64,000 nucleotides of DNA from positions 5,208,001-5,272,000 of the forward strand of contig NZ_JAPEMM010000001.1 in assembly GCF_026342735.1 (NCBI RefSeq). Reading direction: 5' to 3'. The notes beneath the pieces are model-generated. The model worked only from the letters and a program-made list of their open reading frames with translations, made no database searches and had not been told where the DNA came from. This document shows, in pieces, positions 32,523-40,482 of the stretch; the stretch's first letter is position 1, and each line of letters starts with the position of its first letter. The stretch comes from Streptomyces sp. NBC_00193. GTDB taxonomy: Bacteria; Actinomycetota; Actinomycetes; Streptomycetales; Streptomycetaceae. A program made the position numbers and the translations under genes.

Positions 32523-33572
32523 ATGCGGCTCGGCATCAATCTCGGCTACTGGGGCGCTGGCATGGACGCCGACAACCTGGCCGTCGCGCAGGAGGCCGAC
32601 CGGCTCGGCTACGACGTCTGCTGGGCCGCGGAGGCCTACGGCTCCGACGCGCCGACCGTGCTCGCCTGGGTCGCGGCCCAGACCGAGCGCATCGACGTCG
32701 GCTCCGCGATCCTGCAGATCCCGGCCCGTCAGCCCGCCATGACGGCCATGACGGCCGCCACCCTCGACTCCCTCACCAAGGGCCGCTTCCGGCTCGGCCT
32801 CGGCGTCTCCGGACCGCAGGTCTCCGAGGGCTGGTACGGCGTGAAGTTCGACAAGCCGCTCGCGCGGACCCGCGAGTACGTGGAGATCGTCCGCAAGGCG
32901 ATGACCCGCGAGCGGCTCTCGTACGAGGGCGAGCACTGGACGCTGCCGCTGCCCGGCGGCCCGGGCAAGCCGCTCAAGCTGACCGTGCACCCCGAGCGCG
33001 AGCACATTCCGCTCTACATCGCCGCCATCGGGCCCAAGAACCTGGAGCAGACCGGCGAGATCGCCGACGGCGCCCTGCTGATCTTCCCGGCCGCCGAGCA
33101 CCTGGAGGCCACCGCCCTCACCCACATCCGGGCGGGCCGCGAGAAGGCCGGGCTGACGATGGACGGCTTCGACGTCTGCCCGACCGTGCCGCTGGCCCTC
33201 GGCGAGGACGTGGCCGGGCTCGCCGACATGTTCCGTCCGTACACCGCCCTGTACGTGGGCGGCATGGGCAGCCGCAAGCAGAACTTCTACAACCAGCTGG
33301 CCCAGCGCATGGGCTACGAGAAGGAAGCCGCCGAGATCCAGGACAAGTACCTGGCCGGCGACAAGCAGGGCGCGGCCGCCGCGGTCCCGCACTCGCTGAT
33401 CGACTCCACCACCCTGCTGGGCACGGTCGAGCGCATCGCCGACGGGATGCGGGCCTACGCCGAGGCCGGGGTCACCACCCTGACGCTCGCCCCGGCCGGC
33501 TTCACCCTGGAGGAGCGCACCGCCGCCCTGCGCGCCGGCGTGGAGGCCATGGAGCTGGCCGGACTGGCCTGA
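32523..33572 (+). CDS. F420-dependent LLM-class oxidoreductase
   Basis: A 349-residue luciferase-like TIM barrel. The N-terminal MRLGINLGYWGAGMDADNLA and the hydride-chemistry region GYDVCWAAEAYGSDAPTVLA are typical of actinobacterial F420 enzymes. RFRLGLGVSGPQVSEGWYGV and PLYIAAIGPKNLEQTGEIAD are family markers. A redox step using F420 on an unknown substrate is expected. The ATG at 32523 follows AAGGGGA. Confidence 0.9.
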   Translation: MRLGINLGYWGAGMDADNLAVAQEADRLGYDVCWAAEAYGSDAPTVLAWVAAQTERIDVGSAILQIPARQPAMTAMTAATLDSLTKGRFRLGLGVSGPQVSEGWYGVKFDKPLARTREYVEIVRKAMTRERLSYEGEHWTLPLPGGPGKPLKLTVHPEREHIPLYIAAIGPKNLEQTGEIADGALLIFPAAEHLEATALTHIRAGREKAGLTMDGFDVCPTVPLALGEDVAGLADMFRPYTALYVGGMGSRKQNFYNQLAQRMGYEKEAAEIQDKYLAGDKQGAAAAVPHSLIDSTTLLGTVERIADGMRAYAEAGVTTLTLAPAGFTLEERTAALRAGVEAMELAGLA

Positions 33573-33694
33573 GCTGAGCCCCGGGCCCGGCGAAGCCGTG
33601 CGAGGGCGGCGTGAAGAAGGAGAGGCCTGCGGCCGTGGTGGGGGCTCGGGGGGTCTTCCCCGCCACGGCCGACACAGCCAACAACGCGCCGGAC

Positions 33695-33720
33695 GGCCCC
33701 CGGGTTACGCGCCGGGGGCC
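33695..33720. terminator. Possible terminator hairpin after the LLM gene
   Basis: Perfect arms GGCCCCCGG (33695-33703) and CCGGGGGCC (33712-33720) with an 8-base loop lie within the 228-base gap before the ferritin-like gene. No T-run is present. The rest of the gap shows nothing clear. Confidence 0.55.
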
Positions 33721-33800
33721 ATCTCGGGGGCTTCGTTCATTCGGACGAGTAGCGCGCCCCGCGGGTTGCCCGCCCGGGCGGGCGGAGTTTGACTCGATGC

Positions 33801-34589
33801 ATGCTCTCTGCCCGCAGCCTGTTCCAGGAGATCGTCGAGAACGACGACTCCTTCCAGCTGTTCTGTTCCATCGCCGCCAGCGGGGAGTCCCAGGGCGGCT
33901 GGGAGAACGCCCGGATCGCGGCCCTGGTCCCGGACGGCATGCGCGATCTCGCACCCAAGATCACCCGGCACGGAGCCGACGAGGACAAACACGGCCGGAT
34001 CTTCAACGCCCTGCTGCGCAAGCGCGGCCTGCCGCCCGTTCCGGTCCCGCCCGAGACCGACTACACGATGCTGCTGGAGCGCCGCGGCATCGGCCTCGCG
34101 CACGAGAAGCTCCGCCGCGACGAACCCCTGACCGAGCGCGACATCACCGTCTACCTCGCGCACAGCCGGGTCACCGAACAGCGCGCCGCCGACCAGATGG
34201 ACATGCTGGTCAAGAACTTCGGAGACCACCCCGAGGTCGGCAAGGCCATCCGCATGATCAGCCATGACGAGGACAACCACCTCGCCTACTGCCACGAGGA
34301 GCTGCTGCGCCTCGCCCGGGAGGGCCACGGCCGCACCATCCAGCAGGTGCTGAGGGAGAGCGCGCTCGTCGAGATCGGCGTCTACCGGGACGTGAGCCTG
34401 GCCGTCATGGGGCACATGGGGCGGCTCCTGCACTGGCCCGCACCGAAGGCGGCCGCGCTGGCCGCCGGGATCCGGGGGATGTACGCGTACGAGAGGCTGG
34501 CCGGCTGGCACCGGATGGTCTCCCTGCGCCAGCCGGCCCGCTCGAACGCGCTGGGCGGCCCGGTGACCACGGCGGCCGAGCTCGCGTAG
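33801..34589 (+). CDS. Ferritin-like diiron-fold protein
   Basis: A 262-residue four-helix protein. Glu and DExxH ligands recur: Glu in IVENDD, HGADEDKHGR, the third-helix AHSRVTEQRAADQ, and SHDEDNHLAYCHEELL. This E...DExxH...E...DExxH pattern fits a diiron ferritin-like centre. The C-terminus has a hydrophobic segment. Function is unknown; oxidase or iron-handling roles are possible. ATG 33801 is chosen; TTG 33789 would add four residues. Confidence 0.8.
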   Translation: MLSARSLFQEIVENDDSFQLFCSIAASGESQGGWENARIAALVPDGMRDLAPKITRHGADEDKHGRIFNALLRKRGLPPVPVPPETDYTMLLERRGIGLAHEKLRRDEPLTERDITVYLAHSRVTEQRAADQMDMLVKNFGDHPEVGKAIRMISHDEDNHLAYCHEELLRLAREGHGRTIQQVLRESALVEIGVYRDVSLAVMGHMGRLLHWPAPKAAALAAGIRGMYAYERLAGWHRMVSLRQPARSNALGGPVTTAAELA

Positions 34590-34637
34590 CGGGCCGGTCA
34601 GGGGACAGTCAGGGGACAGCCAGGGGCCAGGGAGCGG

Positions 34638-35621
34638 TCAGAGCCAGCCGCGGCGCTTGAACATCCGGTGCAGGCCCAGACACATGGCCACCATCACCAG
34701 CACCACCAGCGGATAGCCCCACCGGTGCTTGAGCTCCGGCATGTGCTCGAAGTTCATGCCGTAGATCCCCGCCACCATCGTCGGCACCGCCGCCATGGCG
34801 GCCCAGGCCGAGATCTTGCGCATGTCGTCGTTCTGCCGGACGCCCATCTGCGCCAGGTGCGCGGCCAGCGCGTCCGAGAGCAGCCGGTCCAGGCCCTCGA
34901 TGTACTCGTTCGCCTTCGTCAGGTGGTCGGCGACGTCGCGGAAGAACGGCTGGGCGTGCTCGTGCACGAAGGGCACGTTCCCGAAGGCGAGCCGGTCCAT
35001 CGGCGCGAGCAGCGGACTCGTGGCCCGGCGGAACTCCAGCACCTGCCGCTTGAACCCGTAGATCCGGGCGGCGGTGTTCTTGCTGTCCGAGGGATTCGGG
35101 GAGAAGACCTCCGCCTCCAGCTCCTCCAGATCCGCCTGGAGCTCGGCGGCCACCTCGATGTAGTGGTCCACCACCGCGTCCGAGACCGCGTACAGCACCG
35201 CCGTCGGGCCGTGCTTGAGCACTTCGGGCTCGTGCTCCAGCCGGTGGCGCACGGCCGCCAGCGCGGCCCCCTCGCCGTGCCGGACCGTGACGACGAAGGA
35301 GTCGCCGATGAAGAGCATCAGCTCGCCCGCGCTCACCGTGTCGGATGCCTCGTCGTACATCACCGGCTTGAGGACCACGAACAGCGAATCGTCGTAGACC
35401 TCCAGCTTCGGCCGCTGGTGCGCGGTCAGCGCGTCCTCCACCGCCAGCGGGTGCAGCCCGAACTCCTGGCTGACGTGCTCGAATTCCTTCTCCGTGGGCT
35501 CGTGCATGCCCACCCAGAGGAAGGCGTCACCGGTGGCCCGCGCCTCGTCGAGGGCATCGGAGAAGTCGTCGGGCGCCGCGGAGCGGCGGCCTTCGCGGTA
35601 CATGGCGCAGTCCACAATCAC
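34638..35621 (-). CDS. CorA-family magnesium/cobalt transporter
   Basis: A 327-residue channel. The N-terminal cytoplasmic domain includes FLWVGMHEPTEKEFEHVSQE and EDALTAHQRPKLEVYDDSLF. The long stalk helix is followed by two C-terminal helices, with the GMN selectivity motif in VAGIYGMNFEHMPELKHRWG. The basic tail RMFKRRGWL is typical. GTG 35621 gives the family start VIVDCAMYREGRR. It is divergent from the histidine phosphatase gene. Mg2+ is the likely ion. Confidence 0.93.
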   Translation of the reverse strand: MIVDCAMYREGRRSAAPDDFSDALDEARATGDAFLWVGMHEPTEKEFEHVSQEFGLHPLAVEDALTAHQRPKLEVYDDSLFVVLKPVMYDEASDTVSAGELMLFIGDSFVVTVRHGEGAALAAVRHRLEHEPEVLKHGPTAVLYAVSDAVVDHYIEVAAELQADLEELEAEVFSPNPSDSKNTAARIYGFKRQVLEFRRATSPLLAPMDRLAFGNVPFVHEHAQPFFRDVADHLTKANEYIEGLDRLLSDALAAHLAQMGVRQNDDMRKISAWAAMAAVPTMVAGIYGMNFEHMPELKHRWGYPLVVLVMVAMCLGLHRMFKRRGWL

Positions 35622-35683
35622 TCGCGCATTGTTCCCTGCCCGGGCCCCGTCCGCACGCCGGCGGCACCGCTTACCCTTCTGCC

Positions 35684-36406
35684 ATGGCCACGCTGATCCT
35701 CGTACGACACGGGCGGTCCACCGCCAACACCGCAGGGCTGCTCGCCGGATGGACCCCGGGGGTGACCCTCGACGAGCACGGAGCCGCACAGGCCGCCGCG
35801 CTGCCCGGGCGGCTCGCCGCCGTGCCCCTCGCCGCAGCCGTCACCAGCCCGCTGGAGCGGTGCGCCGAGACCCTGGCCCCGCTGCTGGCGGCCCGGCCCG
35901 GACTCGCCCTGCACACCGACGAGCGGATCGGCGAGTGCCACTACGGCGACTGGTCGGGCCGCAAACTCTCGGAACTGTCCGAAGAACCGCTCATGCGCAT
36001 CGTCCAGCAGCACCCCTCGGCCGCCGCCTTCCCCGGCGGCGAGTCCATGCGCGCCATGCAGGCCCGCGCCGTCGACGCCGTCCGCGACTGGAACGCGCGG
36101 ATCGAGGAGGAGCACGGCACCGACGCCGTGTACCTGATGTGCTCGCACGGCGACATCATCAAGTCCCTTGTCGCGGACGCCCTCGGCATGCACCTGGACC
36201 TCTTCCAGCGGATCCACGTCGACCCCTGCTCGGTCACCGCGATCCGCTACACGCCGACCCGGCCCTTCCTGCTCCGGCTCGGCGACACCGGCGACTTCGC
36301 CTCCTTCGCACCCCGCGAAAAGGCCTCGCCGGACGCCGCGGCCGCCCAGGACGACGCGGAAGCGGTCGGCGAGGCGGTCGTAGGGGGTGGTGCGGGCGCG
36401 GTGTGA
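35684..36406 (+). CDS. Histidine phosphatase (MSMEG_4193-type)
   Basis: A 240-residue branch-1 histidine phosphatase. The catalytic RHG is at residues 8-10 (LILVRHGRSTANTAG), a Glu/Asp follows in IGECHYGDWSGRKL, and the second His is in YLMCSHGDIIKSLVADAL. It is the first gene of a run phosphatase, DUF3090, SCO1664-family, mshC. As far as I recall this neighbourhood is conserved across actinobacteria. The start ATG has little ribosome-binding site, with TTACCCT 6 bases upstream, so it may be leaderless. The natural substrate is unknown. Confidence 0.9.
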   Translation: MATLILVRHGRSTANTAGLLAGWTPGVTLDEHGAAQAAALPGRLAAVPLAAAVTSPLERCAETLAPLLAARPGLALHTDERIGECHYGDWSGRKLSELSEEPLMRIVQQHPSAAAFPGGESMRAMQARAVDAVRDWNARIEEEHGTDAVYLMCSHGDIIKSLVADALGMHLDLFQRIHVDPCSVTAIRYTPTRPFLLRLGDTGDFASFAPREKASPDAAAAQDDAEAVGEAVVGGGAGAV

Positions 36407-36483
36407 TCGAACGGCGCAGTAGGGTGGACGGGCCAACCCATGGGCGCAGCCCTGCCCCTGCCGCCGACGCTTGGAGACTGGAC

Positions 36484-37074
36484 GTGCCCCGTCAGGTGTT
36501 CCTCTACGACCCACCGGACCGTTTCGTGGCCGGCACGGTCGGCCTGCCTGGACGCCGTACGTTCTTCCTGCAGGCCTCCACCGGCCCCCGCGTCACCTCC
36601 GTCTCCCTGGAGAAGACCCAGGTGGCGGCGCTCGCGGAGCGGATGGAAGAACTGCTGGACGAGGTCGTACGGCGCACCGGGGGCAATGCCCCCGTCCCGG
36701 CCGTGGCCCCCGCCGAGGCGACCGACACCGCCCCCCTCGACGTCCCCGTCGAGGAGGAGTTCCGCGTCGGCACCATGGCCCTGGCCTGGGACGGCGAGGA
36801 CCAGCGCATGATCGTCGAGGCGCAGGCCCTGGTGGAACTCGACGCCGACTCGGAGGAGGACCTCGCCGAGGCGGAGGAGCGGCTGCTCCAGGACGAGGAG
36901 AACGGTCCGCCGATGCTCCGCGTCCGCCTCACCGGCGCCCAGGCCCGGGCCTTCACCAAGCGGGCCCTGGACGTGGTCAACGCCGGCCGGCCGCCGTGCC
37001 CGCTGTGCAGCCTCCCGCTGGACCCCGAAGGGCACGTCTGCCCGCGCCAGAACGGCTACCGGCGCCAAGCATGA
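36484..37074 (+). CDS. DUF3090 zinc-knuckle protein
   Basis: A 196-residue conserved actinobacterial protein. The start VPRQVFLYDPPDRFVAGTVG is characteristic. A central acidic region (EEEFRVGTMALAWDGEDQRM) follows, and the C-terminal PPCPLCSLPLDPEGHVCPRQ is a CxxC...HxC knuckle likely to bind zinc. The GTG start at 36484 follows GGAG. Its TGA overlaps the next gene's ATG (ATGA), which couples it tightly to the SCO1664-family protein. Function is unknown; zinc-mediated binding to its partner is an inference. Confidence 0.88.
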   Translation: MPRQVFLYDPPDRFVAGTVGLPGRRTFFLQASTGPRVTSVSLEKTQVAALAERMEELLDEVVRRTGGNAPVPAVAPAEATDTAPLDVPVEEEFRVGTMALAWDGEDQRMIVEAQALVELDADSEEDLAEAEERLLQDEENGPPMLRVRLTGAQARAFTKRALDVVNAGRPPCPLCSLPLDPEGHVCPRQNGYRRQA

Positions 37075-37883
37075 ATGCCACGGGGGGAACGCCGGAACTG
37101 GAAGAACTGCTGGCCCACGGGGAACTCACCGTCGTCGGCCGGATCCGGGAGGCGTCCAACGCCGTCCTGCTGTGCACCGTCACGCACGGGGGCGCGAGCA
37201 CCGACTGCGTGTACAAGCCGGTCAAGGGCGAGCGCCCGCTCTGGGACTTCCCCGACGGCAACCTCGCCCAGCGCGAAGTCGCCGCCTACCTGGTCTCCGA
37301 GGCCACCGGCTGGGGGCTCGTGCCCCCGACCGTGCTGCGCGACGGACCGTACGGCGAGGGCATGGTCCAGCAGTGGATCGAGACCGGGGAGTCCCCGGAG
37401 GCCGAGCTGCTCGCGCTCGTGGACGGCGAGGAGGCGGGGGAGGGCTGGAAGCCCGTCGCCTTCGCCGAGGTCGGCGAGGGCCGCACCGCGCTCCTCGTGC
37501 ACGCCGACGACGAACGGCTGCGCCGGATGTCCGTCCTCGACGCCGTGATCAACAACGGCGACCGCAAGGGCGGCCACCTGCTGCCCGCCCCCGACGGACG
37601 CCTCTACGGCATCGACCACGGCGTGACCTTCCACACCGAGGACAAACTGCGCACCCTGCTCTGGGGCTGGGCGGGGGAGCCGCTGACGGAGGAAGCGGGG
37701 TCCGTCCTGACCTCCCTGGAGGCCGCGCTGGCCGCCGGGCAGCCCCTCGCCACCCGACTGGCCGAACTGGTCACCACCGCCGAGCTGGCCGCCGTACGGG
37801 CCCGCGTGGCCCTGCTGCTGCGCACCGGGAAGCATCCGCAGCCCTCGGGGCAGTGGCCCGCGATCCCCTGGCCGCCCGTCTGA
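37071..37883 (+). CDS. SCO1664-family protein with PI3/PI4-kinase-like motifs
   Basis: A 270-residue protein. It shows kinase-like landmarks in order: CVYKPVKGERPLWDF with Lys49, LAQREVAAYLV with Glu69, the loop AVINNGDRKGGHLL with Asp164 and Asn/His ligand positions, and YGIDHGVTFHTE with Asp182. These resemble the catalytic and metal-binding loops of phosphatidylinositol 3/4-kinase-like folds. No bacterial substrate is established. It is coupled to DUF3090 (ATGA), is two genes after a histidine phosphatase and next to mshC. An alternative is a non-catalytic kinase-fold protein. Confidence 0.8.
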   Translation: MNATGGTPELEELLAHGELTVVGRIREASNAVLLCTVTHGGASTDCVYKPVKGERPLWDFPDGNLAQREVAAYLVSEATGWGLVPPTVLRDGPYGEGMVQQWIETGESPEAELLALVDGEEAGEGWKPVAFAEVGEGRTALLVHADDERLRRMSVLDAVINNGDRKGGHLLPAPDGRLYGIDHGVTFHTEDKLRTLLWGWAGEPLTEEAGSVLTSLEAALAAGQPLATRLAELVTTAELAAVRARVALLLRTGKHPQPSGQWPAIPWPPV

Positions 37884-38003
37884 CCGGGCCGGGGCGCGCA
37901 GCGGGACACACGCACAGAACCGGCCATGGCGCAAGAGCGCCGATCAGGACAACAGTGCTGGTCCGGTTCGTTTTCGGAACACCCGTCCGGTTAGGCTCGA
38001 GAC

Positions 38004-39233
38004 ATGCATGCCTGGCCCGCTTCTGAGGTCCCCGCCCTGCCTGGCAAGGGCCGCGACCTCCAGATCCACGACACCGCGACCCAAGGGGCGATCACCCTCG
38101 CCCCCGGTCCCGTCGCCCGTATCTACGTCTGCGGGATCACCCCGTACGACGCGACGCACATCGGTCACGCGGCGACCTACAACGCGTTCGACCTCGTGCA
38201 GCGCGTGTGGCTCGACACCAAGCGGCAGGTCATCTACGTCCAGAACGTCACGGACGTCGACGATCCACTGCTGGAGCGGGCCCTGCGCGACAACCAGGAC
38301 TGGACCGAGCTCGCCGAACGCGAGACGGCTCTCTTCCGTGAGGACATGACCGCTCTGCGGATGCTGCCGCCGCAGCACTACATCGGCGCCGTCGAGGCCA
38401 TACCCGGCATCGTGCCGCTGGTCGAGCGGCTGCGCGACGCGGGCGCCGCCTACGAGCTGGACGGTGACGTCTACTTCTCGGTGGAGTCCGACCCGAACTT
38501 CGGCAAGGTGTCCAACCTGGACGCCGAGGCGATGCGGCTGCTGTCGGCCGAGCGGGGCGGCGACCCCGACCGCGCGGGCAAGAAGAACCCGCTCGACCCG
38601 ATGCTGTGGATGGCGGCCCGCCCGGGCGAGCCGAGCTGGGACGGCGGCTCGCTGGGCCGCGGCCGGCCCGGCTGGCACATCGAGTGCGTGGCCATCGCCC
38701 TGGACCACCTGGGGATGACCTTCGACATCCAGGGCGGCGGCTCCGACCTGGCCTTCCCGCACCACGAGATGGGTGCCTCGCACGCCCAGGTCCTGACGGG
38801 CGAGTTCCCGATGGCCAAGGCGTACGTACACGCCGGGATGGTGGCCCTGCACGGCGAGAAGATGTCGAAGTCCAAGGGCAACCTGGTCTTCGTGTCGGCG
38901 CTGCGCCGGGCCGGCGTGGACCCGGCGGCGATCCGCCTGGCCCTGCTCTCGCACCACTACCGCGCGGACTGGGAGTGGACCGACGAGGTCCTCGCGGAGG
39001 CGGTGGCCCGGCTGGGTCGCTGGCGCGCGGCCGTCTCCCGCCCCGACGGCATCCCGGCGGACGACCTGGTCGAGGAGGTCCGCGAGGCCCTCTCCAACGA
39101 CCTCAACGCCCCTGCCGCCCTCGCGGCCGTGGACCGCTGGGTCGAGCGCCAGCTCGTCACCGACGGCGACGACGAGTCGGCCCCGGGCCTCGTGTCCCGC
39201 ACGGTCGACGCCCTGCTGGGCGTGGCGCTGTAA
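38004..39233 (+). CDS. mshC: MshC, cysteine:1D-myo-inosityl-2-amino-2-deoxyglucopyranoside ligase
   Basis: A 409-residue enzyme of mycothiol synthesis. It uses ATP to join L-cysteine to GlcN-Ins, through a cysteinyl adenylate, and is homologous to cysteinyl-tRNA synthetase. YVCGITPYDATHIGHAATYN holds the zinc ligand Cys43 and the HIGH-like motif. GRPGWHIECVAIAL and DLAFPHHEMGASHAQ supply the other zinc ligands, and EKMSKSKGN is the KMSKS loop near residue 290. Length distinguishes it from CysS. A TAGGCT -10-like element lies about 12 bases before the ATG. It ends at a strong terminator. Confidence 0.95.
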   Translation: MHAWPASEVPALPGKGRDLQIHDTATQGAITLAPGPVARIYVCGITPYDATHIGHAATYNAFDLVQRVWLDTKRQVIYVQNVTDVDDPLLERALRDNQDWTELAERETALFREDMTALRMLPPQHYIGAVEAIPGIVPLVERLRDAGAAYELDGDVYFSVESDPNFGKVSNLDAEAMRLLSAERGGDPDRAGKKNPLDPMLWMAARPGEPSWDGGSLGRGRPGWHIECVAIALDHLGMTFDIQGGGSDLAFPHHEMGASHAQVLTGEFPMAKAYVHAGMVALHGEKMSKSKGNLVFVSALRRAGVDPAAIRLALLSHHYRADWEWTDEVLAEAVARLGRWRAAVSRPDGIPADDLVEEVREALSNDLNAPAALAAVDRWVERQLVTDGDDESAPGLVSRTVDALLGVAL

Positions 39234-39296
39234 CCGGGAATTCCAGCCCCTCCGGCGTTTGAGGAGCGGGGTCCGGGGCGGAGCCCCGGGAAACGG

Positions 39297-39340
39297 CGAA
39301 AGGGCGGGGCGGGGAGAAGAACCCCCGCCCCGCCCTTTCG
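39297..39340. terminator. Bidirectional terminator between mshC and PAC2
   Basis: Perfect 18-base arms (39297-39314 and 39323-39340, starting CGAAAGGGCGGGGC) with an 8-base loop, between converging genes. Confidence 0.88.
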
Positions 39341-39353
39341 CGGGTCCACCCGG

Positions 39354-40355
39354 CTACGCCTCCGGAGGCGTCTCGTCCTCGTCCGGCGAGGGAGCCGGAG
39401 GGACCGGGGGCTCGTCCCCGGACCCGGACGGCTCCGCCTTCCGCTTCGGCGGCCGCGTCAGCCCGCCGGAGGTGTCCCGCAGGTACGACCCGTCACCCGG
39501 CTCCGCACCCGCGGAAGGATCCCGCCGCCGCAAGTACCGCTCGAACTCCCGGGCGATCGCGTCCCCGGACGCCTCCGGCAGGTCCGCGGTGTCCCGCGCC
39601 TCCTCCAGCGTCTGGACGTACTCCGCCACCTCGCTGTCCTCGGCGGCCAGTTGGTCCACGCCCAGCTGCCACGCCCGTGCGTCCTCGGGGAGTTCGCCCA
39701 GCGGGATCCGGATGTCGATCAGATCCTCCAGCCGGTTCAGCAGGGCCAGCGTCGCCTTGGGGTTCGGCGGCTGGGACACGTAGTGCGGCACCGCCGCCCA
39801 CAGGGACACCGCCGGCACCCCGGCATGGGTGCAGGCCTCCTGGAGGATGCCCACGATCCCGGTCGGGCCCTCGTACTTGGTCTCCTCCAGGTCCATCGTC
39901 CGCGCCAGATCCGCGTCCGAGGTCACCCCGCTGACCGGCACCGGGCGGGTGTGCGGGGTGTCGCCCAGCAGCGCCCCCAGGATGACGACCATCTCCACGC
40001 CCAGTTCGTGGGCGAAGCCCAGGATCTCGTTGCAGAACGAACGCCACCGCATGGACGGTTCGATGCCCCGCACCAGCACCAGGTCGCGCGGTTTGGTCCC
40101 GCCGATCCGGACCACCGACAGCCGGGTCGTCGGCCACGTGATCTTGCGCACCCCGTTGTCCAGCCACACCGTCGGCCGGTTGACCTGGAAGTCGTAGTAG
40201 TCCTCGGCGTCCAGAGCCGCGAAGACCTCGCCCTTCCACTCCCGGTCCAGGTGTGCGACCGCACCGGAGGCCGCGTCACCCGCGTCGTTCCAGCCCTCGA
40301 ACGCGGCCACCATGACCGGGTCGATCAGCTCGGGCACGCCCTCAAGCTCGATCAC
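39354..40355 (-). CDS. PAC2-family protein
   Basis: A 333-residue protein. The family features are MIELEGVPELIDPVMVAAFE, GWNDAGDAASGAVAHLDREW, FCNEILGFAHELGVEMVVIL and GVPAVSLWAAVPHYVSQPPN. The fold is purine-nucleoside-phosphorylase-like, related to eukaryotic proteasome-assembly chaperones. The C-terminal 70 residues are disordered and acidic/proline-rich. The GTG follows GGAAGGAG. The Pup-proteasome genes lie 20 kb away, so a link to proteasome assembly is only suggestive. Confidence 0.9.
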   Translation of the reverse strand: MIELEGVPELIDPVMVAAFEGWNDAGDAASGAVAHLDREWKGEVFAALDAEDYYDFQVNRPTVWLDNGVRKITWPTTRLSVVRIGGTKPRDLVLVRGIEPSMRWRSFCNEILGFAHELGVEMVVILGALLGDTPHTRPVPVSGVTSDADLARTMDLEETKYEGPTGIVGILQEACTHAGVPAVSLWAAVPHYVSQPPNPKATLALLNRLEDLIDIRIPLGELPEDARAWQLGVDQLAAEDSEVAEYVQTLEEARDTADLPEASGDAIAREFERYLRRRDPSAGAEPGDGSYLRDTSGGLTRPPKRKAEPSGSGDEPPVPPAPSPDEDETPPEA

Positions 40356-40431
40356 CCAGGTCTCCTTCCGAAGTTCCCTTGTGTACGTGGGTCAGCCTAA
40401 GCCTTGATGAGGCACCGGCCACAGCCCACGA

Positions 40432-40465
40432 CAGAGGGGCGGTTCCCCCTGGAACCGCCCCTCTG
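40432..40465 (-). terminator. Terminator of the glycerol operon
   Basis: Perfect 15-base arms CAGAGGGGCGGTTCC and its complement around a 4-base loop (40447-40450) end 18 bases past the glpD stop on the minus strand. Confidence 0.85.
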
Positions 40466-40482
40466 CCCATTCACGCCACCGG

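Noticed and set aside
33601..33792. Short open frame in the gap before the ferritin-like gene
   Set aside because: No ribosome-binding site, biased Arg/Gly composition, and it overlaps a hairpin.
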